Shown here in pieces: positions 46,924-57,333 of a DNA stretch of 64,000 bases. This DNA is from Cymodocea nodosa (taxonomy: Eukaryota > Streptophyta > Magnoliopsida > Alismatales > Cymodoceaceae): NCBI GenBank assembly GCA_036874045.1, contig CM072339.1, forward strand, positions 10,547,501 through 10,611,500. The letters are read 5' to 3'. The translations under genes were made by a program, and so were the position numbers. The notes beneath the pieces are model-generated. The model saw nothing but the letters and a program-made list of their open reading frames with translations. It was not told where the DNA came from and searched no databases. The stretch's first letter is position 1. The number at the start of each line of letters is the position of its first letter.

Positions 46924-46972
46924 TTCCTCACATTGATTTTTGCATTATCAAAATCTAGAGGTCTTTTCAAAA
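46924..46972 (-). repeat. 49-bp scrap of copia B LTR start
   Basis: On the - strand it reads TTGAAAAGACCTCTAGATTT and on into TGATAATGCAAAAATCAATG, matching the first bases of the LTR at 12850. It bridges gypsy LTR and ORF3. It could be filler at a deletion junction or the remains of an insertion. Confidence 0.8.
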
Positions 46973-47942
46973 GTATCCTCATAGACCTTTGATGGTTGGT
47001 GATTTTGGTGGTGGTGTAGAGCTTCAGGGAACTTTCGACGTTTCCTGTAATTAGCGCGGTTCTTCACCTCTCTCATCACACTTTTTCTTCGTCTTTCTTC
47101 TCTTCTTTTATATTTCTTTCAATAGTAACTATTTCTGCTTAAATGATCGGTTAGATTTCCTTCATTCATATCAACAATGGTGATTTCTTTTTCATTCCAC
47201 AAGTGAATTCCTGTGTGATACGTGCAATTGTAGTTTTCCTTCAAATTTACTGTTTCTGCAACTGCTACAGTGGCTTGTTAGAAAATAAATGGTCCGTGGA
47301 GTTAGTGTAACTCAACAGACTTACTTTGTTAATTTAACTATAAAACACGTGCAATAAAGAAATAACTTATAAGCTTATAACACTAATATAATGTGTTACC
47401 TTAGTGTATATTCAAGTAACTCAATGCATATAGTTATGCTAACTATTCAAGTTTAACATGTGCAGTTCACGTGACATAATAAAACATTTAAATTCAACAT
47501 GTGCAAAATTTTTAGCTTAACGAGTTCAATTATTTCAGATACTTACAAACCTTAACTATCCGATGCTTAAACACATTTTGGATACTTACTAGATAACTTA
47601 CCGAAAATCCACTTAAGTCATGCATTAAGGTTTCAACATGTGTACTCTAGGAAATAATAAAATATTCTTTAAGCATTCAAAACATAATTGTCAAGTACAT
47701 GAAATATAACTCTCTAAAATAATAGACATTTCAGAGACTTAGGAATTAAAAATCTGTAATTCATCAATAGTTCAGAAATGTACTTAATTATCACTAATTC
47801 CTTGAAATATTGCAAATTCTTTCATTAAAGCATATAATAGTGCAATAATAACATAATAACTTAATTCTCATATGATAAGCTAAATATTATGCAATTAACC
47901 ATCATTTAACCGTTAATATTATGCACTTTTTCATTCTAAACA
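46973..47942 (-). repeat. G4 5' LTR, first half
   Basis: Starts TGTTTAGAATG at 47942 and follows the LTR through the CGGATAGTTA-type and CACGTG motifs, a hairpin at about 47293-47320 and the GA/CT-rich middle. It ends at 46973. Confidence 0.85.
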
Positions 47943-48003
47943 TATCTGCACGTGTGCTTTAATGTTTTAATTTTTCACGTGTTTTCCATGTGCATTTGGT
48001 AAT
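47943..48003 (+). repeat. G5 LTR fragment left of S2
   Basis: Short + oriented gypsy LTR piece (CACGTGTGCTTTAATG to GGTAAT). Together with 56839 onward it reconstitutes LTR sequence seen uninterrupted, inverted, around 33578. Confidence 0.8.
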
Positions 48004-48657
48004 TGTTGAGCATTTTTGTTTTGATGATGTGTGCTGAATGAAAATAATCATATTTGCTCAATTACTATTGCTTGTGAAAAGAAATTAAAATCATCAATTA
48101 ATAGAGAAAAAGCTTACTGATATAAATACTTGTCTGTATTGGATCTGAAGTTAATATCTAGTCGTTTCGTTGTATTAATTTCTCATTTAGCTAAACATTA
48201 AGTTAACGTGTGTTTTTATTGAAAAGCATGATATGTTTTAATGTTATATCTTCTGTATCATGAACAGTGCACGTTTAGACAACTCGTTAAGTTAGAGTTT
48301 TGTTTGTATAGAGGTCACGTGAGAACTCGTTAAGTTAGAGGCTTAAAGGTTAAAATAGGTCACGTGAGAACTCGTTAAGTTAGAAGCTTAAAGGTTAAAA
48401 TAGGTCACATGATAACTCGTTAAGTTAGTGAGTAAAAGAAGAGACGAACTCGTTAAGTTAGTGTTATACACGTGGTGAAATTATAAGTTACGAATGTTGT
48501 ATTGTATCACGTGAGGTGCACATGTTTAACTCGTTAAGTTAACATAACTAAACACGTTGAGTTGCTATATTGAACACTAAGGCAACGCGTTAGGTTAGCG
48601 TTATAAACTTAAGTTGTTATTTTTGCACGTGGTAAAATTCTTATTATAAAAACATTT
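48004..48657 (+). repeat. S2 5' LTR, first 654 bp
   Basis: Starts TGTTGAGCATTTTTG and matches the 3' LTR (55294) up to AAAACATTTGT, where it jumps to integrase. At about 48312-48450 it has two full and one partial copies of a 45-bp unit containing GGTCACGTGA and AACTCGTTAAGTTAG. The 3' LTR has one full and one partial copy. Confidence 0.92.
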
Positions 48658-50939
48658 GTCAGGAGCAAAGTGTCTATATTCAAAAACTTAGGAGTGATCA
48701 TGGAACTGAATTTGATAATGATCAAATGGATAGCTATTGTAATGAGCATGACATTGATCACAGATTTTCTTTTCCAAGAGCACCGTGTCAAAATGGTGTT
48801 GTTGAGAGAAAGAATAAATCACTTCAAGAAATGGCCAGAACTATGTTGAATGAACATAAGTTACCACAAAATCTTTGGGCTGAAGTAGTAAATATAGCTT
48901 GTTATGTTATTAACAGAAGTCATTTAAGACCTCATGTTAATAAAACTCCTTTTGAAATTATGTTTAATAGGGTTCCAAAAATTTCCTATATGAAACCATT
49001 TGGGTGCAAGTGTTTTATTCTTAATACTAAGGATAAAAGGGATAAATTTCAAGCCAAATCGGATGAAGGAATTTTTGTAGGTTACTCTATTAGAAGTAAA
49101 GCCTATAGAGTATATAACAAGACCTCTAGGACTATTGAAGAAACCCCCCATGTAAGCTTCAATGAAAATTCTCTTAGAGAGATTGATGATTTACCTAAGA
49201 AAATCAAAAATATGAACTTAAATGATCAAACTAATGATGAAAGTGATGGACGCTCAGATGTTGATGAGAATATTGAGGAAAATCAGAGAAATTGGCGTTA
49301 TTCTTCATCACATCCCATTACTCAAGTCATTGGTAATATTAATGAGGGAGTTAAAACTAGAGCTTCAGTAAATTTAAATAGTATGTGTATGTTTGTTTCT
49401 ATGGTGGAACCAAGGAATATACAAGAAGCATTATCTGATGAAAATTGGATAGTGGCAATGCAAGAAGAACTAAATCAATTCATTAGAAATGATGTATGGG
49501 AATTAGTCTCTCCACTAGAAAATCAGTCCATAATAGGTACAAAGTGGATCTTTAGAAACAAAACTAACGAAACTGGTCAAATTATAGGGAATAAAGCTAG
49601 ATTAGTTGCACAAGGGTATACACAGAAAGAAGGATTAGATTATGATGAAACATTTACTCCTGTGGCTAGGTTAGAAAGTATTAGAATATTATTGGCCTAT
49701 GCTTGTTATATGGATTTTAAATTATATCAAATGGATGTAAAGAGTGCATTTCTAAATGGTTTAATTAATGAAGAAGTCTATGTAAAACAACCACCTGGAT
49801 TTGAAGATATTAAAAATCCTGACTTTGTGTATAAATTGAAGAAAGCCTTATATGGTTTGAAGCAAGCACCTAGATCATGGTATGAAAGATTGTCTACTTT
49901 TTTAATAGAAAAAGGCTATATCATGGGAAAAGTGGATCATACTCTATTTATTAAGAGAGATGGTAAAGATCAGATTATTGTTCAAATATACGTGGATGAC
50001 ATAATCTTTGGAGCAACCTCTAATAAGTTGATAGAAATATTTTCTGAAGAGATGACTAATCAGTTTGAAATGAATATGATAGGAGAACTTTCATATTTTC
50101 TAGGACTTCAAATTAAGCAAATGGATAAAGGTATATTATTAAATCAAGAAAAATAATCAGTTGAAATGCTTAAGAAATTTAATTTTAATGATACAAGGAT
50201 TCGAGGAACTCCTATGAGTACTACTTTAAAGTTAGATATTGATGACATAGGAAAATCTATAGATCAAAGAAAATACGGAAGTATGATTGGTTCTTTACTT
50301 TATTTGACTGCTAGTAGACCTGATATTATGTTTGCTGTGTGTGTTTGTGCTAGATTTCAATCTAATTCTAAGGAATCACACTTAATTGCTGTTAAAAGAA
50401 TATTTAGATATATACAAGGAACTAAAAATTTCGGACTGTATTATTCTAAGGATAGTTCAATAGATCTTATAGGATATACTGATGCTGATTATGCAGGATC
50501 TAAATTTGATAGAAAGAGTACCAGTGACACATGTCAATTATTGGGAAATAATTTGGTGTCATGGTTTAGTAAAAAGCAAAACTATGTAGCACTTTCTACT
50601 ACAGAACCTGAATATGTTGCTGCTGCACTGTGTTGCACTCAGATTCTGTGGATAAGGCAAACTTTAGAAGATTTTGGATTATCTTATGATACAACTGAGA
50701 TTTATTGTGACATTAGTTCTGCAATAAATCTTTCCAAAAATCCTGTATTACATTCAAGAGCAAAGCATATAGAGGTTAGACATCATTTTCTAAGAGATAA
50801 CGTAATTAAAGAAAAAATTAAATTAGAATTTATGTCTAGTAAAAATCAATTAGCTGATATATTTACAAAACCTCTACACGAAAATACATTATGCAACATT
50901 AGATTAAATTTAGGTATTTGTAGGCTATGTGATGTGTAA
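48658..50939 (+). pseudogene. S2 pol: integrase end, reverse transcriptase, RNase H
   Basis: A single frame with only one stop (TAA at 50154-50156) runs from the integrase core to the end. It shows RSDHG, the catalytic Glu in [21 protein letters not shown] and DEGIFVGYS, then RT with [39 protein letters not shown] and the active site [10 protein letters not shown] at about 49995. RNase H follows with DADYAGSKFDRKSTSD, ALSTTEPEYVAA (Pro where Ala is usual), HSRAKHIEVRHH and DIFTKPL. Gag, protease and the integrase N-terminus are deleted. It is the best kept pol in the window. Confidence 0.95.
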
Positions 50940-52527
50940 AATGCTTAAACTCCACATAAAAAGATAAATATTATTGATGATGTTTTCACCTCATAGATAT
51001 TATATACTTATTATAAATATCTAAAGTAATATCTAAACTGCTACTTAAGATACTATGTATTTATTGTAAAATCATAGTAGTATCTTATTGATTTTAAGTA
51101 GTTTATCAATTTTAATGGTTTTTACGATTTTAAGTGGAGATGTAAATGAAAAACATTAAATACTTCTGACATTCTGAAATTTTGATTAAATGCTTTCTTT
51201 GAATCAAGGAAAATGCATATGATCATGCATAAATTTGACTTAATTGATTAAACTTGTAGAATAAGTTATATGTAACTCATCTTAAACTGTTAATCAAAGG
51301 TATAAGCTTATTGAAACTGATTCATATTCTCAGTACAATCATAGAAGTAAAAATTGTATGAGATTTGTGTTTTATTGCATCTGTATTAATGGAATACATA
51401 TATACTGTGCTTAAAATGAAAAGTGCTTACAAAGTGAAAATCTTTGAGAGTTTATTGATCAGTTTGATCACGAGCCTTTTGTACTTGAGCAGATAGGTAT
51501 GTAAGGATTGTTATCCTAAAAAAGGATTCTTTAAATCTGGCAACCTAAGGTCCTGATCAGATCTGGGATTTTTGACTTAAAGCTCAATACACGGGAACAT
51601 TAGAAAGTTCTTGTATGATTCAAGCTTTTTAAACTAACTTTTAAAGAAAATTATCAATATTTACTGTTTTGAAAAGAAAAAGTTGTTTCATTTATTACAG
51701 ATATCTTTGAATCGCATATAGTTTATACCAATATGACTACTGATTTATTGAATCAACATTAGTACTTTTGAAAACGTTTATTTGAGATACATTCTTTTAT
51801 TCTCCTTGAATTAATCGAATTGAGTTCAAAGTTGTGTTTTGATTCATATACAGTAGGAATTGATTTTGGAAATCATTTTTGATGATGTCAAGATAACGGA
51901 AGTCTCTGAAAAGAAAATGTAAAAGTATAGTTATACTTAACATCTATTGTCACTACAAGTATATTTTGTATTTTGATTGACTATATTTGAAGTATGTTTG
52001 TAGGGGGAGCATTAACAATGTCAAAAACAGATTAATATAATTTAAAATACAAATCTTAGTTAATCTGAATTAATGTCCTCTTAAAATCTTGATGAAATAA
52101 TTTCAAAAGACAAATAAACTATTTTAGATTCAAAGGACAAAATGTTCAAATAGTTTACTATGTTCTCAAGATAATGTTAAGTTTTAGCATGTGTGTTGTT
52201 TTCGGAACGTTTTAGTTGGAAGCATCCGAAAATTGTTTTAAGTGTACTAACTAGACGTTATGTTAGATAATGTAACGTGTAAAACTGCCTCTAGACAGCG
52301 TTTTACACGTTAGGTTAGTTAACTCAACGAGTTATACTTGAATATTTCGGGTACTTTGATTGAATAAGCTTTATTCAATATTTATTTGATTTCTAAACCC
52401 GACTTCTCTTCACGTTGAGTTATACGTCTAAAAACCCTATTTAAACACTTATTACACAGGCACTTAGGTTATTTGTAAACTTTGTCAAGAAAATCTTTCC
52501 CGCTTGTTGCTGTTACAATCTGCGACG
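50940..52527 (+). other. S2 noncoding block between pol and third ORF
   Basis: No gene. 51250-52000 is homologous to the noncoding tail of gypsy G3/G4, including GATCACGAGCCTTTTGTACT (51467-51486) and CTGATCAGATCTGGGA (51554-51569). A PPT-like tract TAGGGGGAGC lies at 52001-52010, where the gypsy copies have their real PPT. 52300-52420 carries GTTAACTCAACGAGTT and CACGTTGAGTTATACG module halves shortly before the ORF start. Confidence 0.7.
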
Positions 52528-54801
52528 ATGGTCTCCAAGTTCTACAAAGGTCGTGGCAGAGGAAAAGGCAAAAGCAGAAGAGATGCAAAAGGGAAAGAAA
52601 TAGAGAATGATGAAGTTCCACGTACTTGGTTCAAGAAAATATTTCGAGTGGACAAAAGGTTAGAAGAACTTTATAGAGATTTCTTCTTTTCTCAAGATAT
52701 ATTAGATGAAGTTAGACAAGAACTTCAACATACTGATGCAAGTATCACATACATGGGTATTCGAAGTAAATATGATAGAGAATACAGAATGAAATGTGCT
52801 GAGATTGCATTTTTGGAACAGTATGCAAAATATTTGGAAAAATGTGTAGGTTCATCAAATAGAACTCCTCAAACACTTATAAACGTTACAAGACTACATG
52901 TATTTGAGGAAGAGCATGAATCAGCTATCCCTACTCTTTTTTATTCAAAACAAGTAGAATTAGATATTACTGTAGACAATACAAAAGTTGACAGTCTTCG
53001 AAAGGCCGTTGCAAAAGAAAGTGCCTTAGAAGAATTAAAGCAAAAAACTTTTATGGAGCAATTTGAAAAGAAAACAGCAATACTTGAAAAGGAGAAACAG
53101 AAATGTTATAGAAGAAGGAAAGTCAGAAAAATTATGTATAAGGAAACAAAGTCTTTTGAACAAGGAAAATCAGATGAATATTTATTTCCAAAGGACAATG
53201 CATGTCTAGACATTGTACCTTATTGTGCATCTGATAAACTCATCAGTTCCGAACACATTGAAACTGATGAAGATAATGAGACTTTATTTTCCCTTGCTAG
53301 AAAACTTGAGAAGAAATCCACGCCAAATATGAGCTCAAGTTTTTCTATTAATACAAGTCCTGATGATGTAGAAATTGACAAATCAGAGCATCAGGCACCT
53401 GACATTGAACAAGTTATTGCAGATATAATTGACAATGTTGAGGCAGTAACTAGTTCAAAGGCTGACTTGTTTGGAGTAGCAGATATTGAAAATGTTAAGA
53501 CTCCAGAAGAGCTAAAAGTTAACCAGCCTTCTACGGAATCTATAGAAGCAGAGTGTGAGAATTCACAGCATGAATTGATGGAAATATCTGTTGAACAAAA
53601 TGAACAATTACAGACAGATACACCGGTTGTAGAATTTGTGGAAAAATTGTACTCTGAACATTCTATAGAGACTGAACAGATGAATGTTGAGTATATTGAC
53701 AATGTTCCTAACACTGTTGAAGCTGAAGAATCAAGCTTACCTGAGCAACTTCAAGATAATATTTTGGAAGAGGAACAACATGACATTTATTTTGAAGAAG
53801 AGGTTCCTGAAGATGAATTAAACTCTGAATCACGGCTTCAGGTATCACCTTCTTTGTGTACAATATTAAAAATTCAAGGTAATGCAATTCATTTTAGATC
53901 TGAAGAAGCATTGCAAAAATACAATAATCTGATTACATGTCAGATTCTGCATGCTCGTCCAATAAAATTCAGAAATTTGATGGAAATAAGAGATTTGTTT
54001 GAATTTCAAGGCCTCATTAAATTCTTGCCAGTAGGAACTAAATGGAAGCAATACACAGAGCTTATTGCAGCTTTTTATAGCAATCTAGACAAGAATGGAA
54101 ATTTTCTAAAAACTCAAATAAATGAATAGGAGTTTATATTGTCTCCTGAGTTAATTTTTGAAGTTTTAGGATTAAAGATTGAAGGTGTTGTTGTTACCAA
54201 TAGATTTGACATAATAAGACAACTGGAATGGAACATTCAGTCTTTATCAAAAATTCCAGATGTATATTCTGAAATGAGATTAATGGAAAATCTGAATGCA
54301 GAGGCAAGGTTTATTGCAAATATATTGCATGCAAATTTATTTTAGAGAGTTGGACACAATATGAAAGTCAGCAGAAGTTGTTTATATGCAACTTATAGCT
54401 TGCTGAATAGAATTCAAATAAATTGGTTTGATGTTTTCACTTCTCAACTACAGCATATGAGTTCAAAGTTATTTTATGGTGATGCTGTATGTAGACTCAT
54501 TGCAAGCCAATTGACTTTATCCGATTGGCCCTCTGAAACTAAAGGCATGAGAGCATTTAGTGTCAAAGATTTGCAAAAATTCTAGGCCATGCATAAACCT
54601 CAACGACAATAACAACAATAACCTGATACAGACCATATACAACAACAACAACAACAACAATGTTATTCAGTTCAAGCAGAACAGCAAACCCAGCTACCTC
54701 CTGACTTAGATGTAGTGCCTAATGACATCAGAAATGATATTAGGCATCTAGGAGATAAAATATGTAATGCTATAAGTGATATACTTAGGAGGGGTCAATA
54801 A
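52528..54801 (+). pseudogene. S2 third ORF, homologue of gypsy ORF3
   Basis: ATG at 52528 to TAA at 54799-54801, 757 codons in one frame with five premature stops (TAG at 54127, 54343, 54583; TAA at 54610, 54619), each explicable as Gln codon plus C-to-T. Layout: basic N-terminus (GRGRGKGKSRRDAKGK), a helical region (residues about 40-200), a long acidic middle, a conserved C-terminal part (LSPELIFEVLGLKIEG, RIQINWFDVFTSQL, KLFYGDAV, RAFSVKDLQKF) colinear with ORF3 of the gypsy copies, a poly-Gln tract near 54640-54660 and a helical end. The position is that of the Sirevirus env-like ORF, but I see no signal peptide or membrane segment. The basic start could bind nucleic acid. Confidence 0.82.
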
Positions 54802-55279
54802 CTGTTTTTGTTTGTTTCTGAATACAAAATGTAATGTTTGTATTACTTGTTTGATTCATTGAACAATACATTTTTCTGTAAATGTGTTCAATTATTATTC
54901 TTGTTTACAGAAATCGTTGTTGTAATTCTCTTATATACATATATATATTCTCTGTAATTATCTTTTTGATTAATGACAAAAAGGGGGAGAAATATTATAA
55001 AAAGATGATTATGATTTTAATTGCATATATTATAAAAGGAGATGCTATTTAAATGGTTATTGTAATCTGACAGATGATAATTAGAAAATTGATACTTATA
55101 TAATTATTGACATATGAGAGTTTTAGTTCTGAGATGTAAAATTTACACAAACAATAGAAATAAGCTTAAATGAACTTAAGTCAACAAACAAGTTTGTTGA
55201 ATTAAAAGTTAACCCAACGAATGTGCTTTGTTGAGTTAAACATATTTCATAATTGATTTAATATGGTTTTGTCATCATC
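54802..55279 (+). promoter_or_regulatory. S2 3' region with hairpin modules and duplicate PPT
   Basis: AAAAAGGGGGAGA at 54978-54990 duplicates the true PPT 300 bp upstream. 55185-55245 holds imperfect modules (TTTGTTGAATTAA, TTAACCCAACGAA, TTTGTTGAGTTAA). No gene. Confidence 0.65.
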
Positions 55280-55293
55280 AAAAAGGGGGAGAT
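55280..55293 (+). other. S2 polypurine tract
   Basis: AAAAAGGGGGAGAT directly precedes the 3' LTR start TGTTGAG, as in other Sireviruses. Confidence 0.93.
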
Positions 55294-56838
55294 TGTTGAG
55301 TATTTTTGTTTTGATGATGTGTGCTGAATGAAAATAATCATATTTGCTCAATTACTATTGCTTGTGAAAAGAAATTAAAATCATCAATTAATACAGAAAA
55401 GGCTTACTGATATAAATACTTGTCTGTATTGGATCTGAAGTTAATATCTAGTCGTTTCGTTGCATTAATTTCTCATTTAGCTAAACGTTAAGTTAACGTG
55501 TGTTTTTATTGAAAAGCATGATATGTTTTAATGTTATATCTTTTGTATCATGAACAGTGCACGTTTAGACAACTCGTTAAGTTAGAGTTTTGTTTGTATA
55601 ATGGTCACGAGAGAACTCGTTAAGTTAGAGGCTTAAAGGTTAAAATAGGTCACGTGATAACTCGTTAAGTTAGTGTTATACACGTGGTGAAATTATAAGT
55701 TACGAATGTTGTATTGTATCACGTGAGGTGCACATGTTTAACTCGTTAAGTTAACGTAACTAAACGCGTTGAGTTGCTATATTGAACACTAAGGCAATGC
55801 GTTAGGTTAGCGTTATAAACTTAAGTTGTTATTTTTGCACGTGGTAAAATTCTTATTATAAAAACATTTGTTTATTACTGGTTCGCTGAGTTATCATAAC
55901 CCAACGGAAATGGTTCGTTGAGTTATCATAACACAACGGAGATGGTTTGTTGAGTTAGCTATAGTACTTGTCACGTGAAATGGCACATGAGGAACTCGTT
56001 AAGTTAGAAACGTTAAGTTATATATATAATTGTGTTACTCATTTACTTAACATTAAAGTAACGACTTCTTATTACACTGATGAAAAACTTTTGGACGAGA
56101 AAGTTTATTTTGGAGGAAATTTTTCAGAGATCCAAGACTGATGATTACAGGAAATTCGAAATATAAACGTGGGTTAGAACGTGTGTGTTTCGATGAAGGA
56201 AAAAGAAAAGACGTGGAGAAGTGGAAAACTAGTAGTGGTTAAACGTGAAGGATATGCATGAAATGAAGATACAGTATAAAAGTCATAGAATTCTCGTTGA
56301 TCAATTTATCCTTGCACACAAAACGAAAAATCTTTTCAAGGATCAAACCATCCTTGCACACCAAAAGAAAAATCTTTTTCAAGGATCAAAAACACCTTCT
56401 CGGGGAAAATCTCTCAAGTGAAAGAAAGTCCAATGAAGCATAAAAAGGTAAGATTTTCGTCACTAAAGATTTGAAGTATCAGAAGAAAGCAAATTCGGTG
56501 AAGCATGAAAAGACAAGATATTCGTCACTAAAGAATTGCTGAAGAAAAAAAAGAAGAAGAAAGATCTCAAATAGGGAGAAAAGTTTTAAATTCCGCAAAT
56601 TAGTTTTCTCTATTTGTAGTTATGAAATTGTTTAGATGATACATGGTATCGAAATATAATTGCATCTACAATTTCTGAGGAGAATTGAATTGTATATTGT
56701 AATTGAAACCTTGAATAAAAATGATTTTATGAAAACAATGTCTTGACTTGTTTTTGAGTTTTAAAGTTTAAATTATATTACAGAAAATATTAAAAATACA
56801 CAATTCACCCTCCTCTTGTGTAGCCATACGATCCTATA
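55294..56838 (+). repeat. S2 3' LTR (1545 bp)
   Basis: Begins TGTTGAGTATTTTTG and ends CGATCCTATA, the final CA changed to TA. Contains CACGTG motifs, 45-bp units (55603-55680), hairpin modules (55880-55960), and the GATACATGGTATCG and TTCACCCTCCTCTTGTG segments near the end. Confidence 0.92.
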
Positions 56839-57333
56839 GAAAAATCGAAGAGTTAGATAACTGTTTGAGTTTTTATACGCATGGATGGATAACTATTCGA
56901 GTTTTATAAAATGACTAACAAACAAATAAGTTTTCTTGTTTAGTCATGTGTTTTGCAGGTGCAAGAATGGAAGAGTTACGAGAAGATACAATACAAAGGA
57001 AAGCCACGATTGCACGTATCATGTAGGAATTCACTTGTAGAATGAAAAAGAAATCACCATCGTTGATATGAATGAAGGAAATTCAACCAATCATTTAAGC
57101 AGAATCAGTTATTATTGAAAGAAATATAAAAGAAGAGAAGAAAGATGAAGAAAGTGTGTGGGGAGAGAGGTGGAGAACCGTGCTAACTATAGAAAGTGTT
57201 GGAAGTTCCCTGAAGCTCCACACCACCACTAAAATCACCAACCATCAAAGGTGTGTGAGGATACTTTCTGGATGTCGGGTCGATTCCGAGCCAAACATGG
57301 TGATTGACAATCACTATGAAGAGTGATCACTAA
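56839..57333 (+). repeat. G5 LTR fragment right of S2
   Basis: + oriented middle part of the gypsy LTR, continuing the piece at 47943-48003. It ends in GATCACTAA where solo LTR S3 is inserted. In other copies the LTR goes on; here, behind S3, the ORF3 leader follows at once, so the LTR end, PBS and pol were already deleted before S3 arrived. Confidence 0.85.

Larger units (their letters stand above)
31155..47942 (-). mobile_element. G4: pol-less gypsy copy with ORF3, capsid and F-box
   Basis: On the - strand: 5' LTR part (47942-46973), a 49-bp copia-B LTR scrap, ORF3 (46923-45029), spacer with an inserted LINE, capsid (38740-37392), F-box (37177-36048), noncoding tail, PPT and 3' LTR. The whole region between mid-LTR and ORF3, including PBS and pol, is missing. 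G2 and G5 lack the same region. Confidence 0.78.
48004..56838 (+). mobile_element. S2: Sirevirus-like Ty1/copia element with third ORF
   Basis: Partial 5' LTR, a deletion reaching into integrase, RT, RNase H, a long noncoding block, a 757-codon third ORF, several purine tracts, PPT and a complete 3' LTR. A third ORF after pol, repeated PPTs and LTR palindromes are known traits of Sireviruses. It is inserted in a gypsy LTR: the empty site is seen inverted at about 33578. The flanks GTAAT and GAAAA do not form a clean duplication, so the right junction probably lost a few bases. Confidence 0.92.

Noticed and set aside
46924-46972. Independent copia insertion at this site
   Set aside because: Only 49 bp from the LTR start with no second LTR or duplication; junction filler or remnant is more likely.
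52528-54801. Third ORF of S2 as an envelope protein
   Set aside because: The position fits an env-like ORF, but there is a basic start, acidic middle and poly-Gln tract and no signal peptide, membrane segment or fusion-like peptide that I can see.
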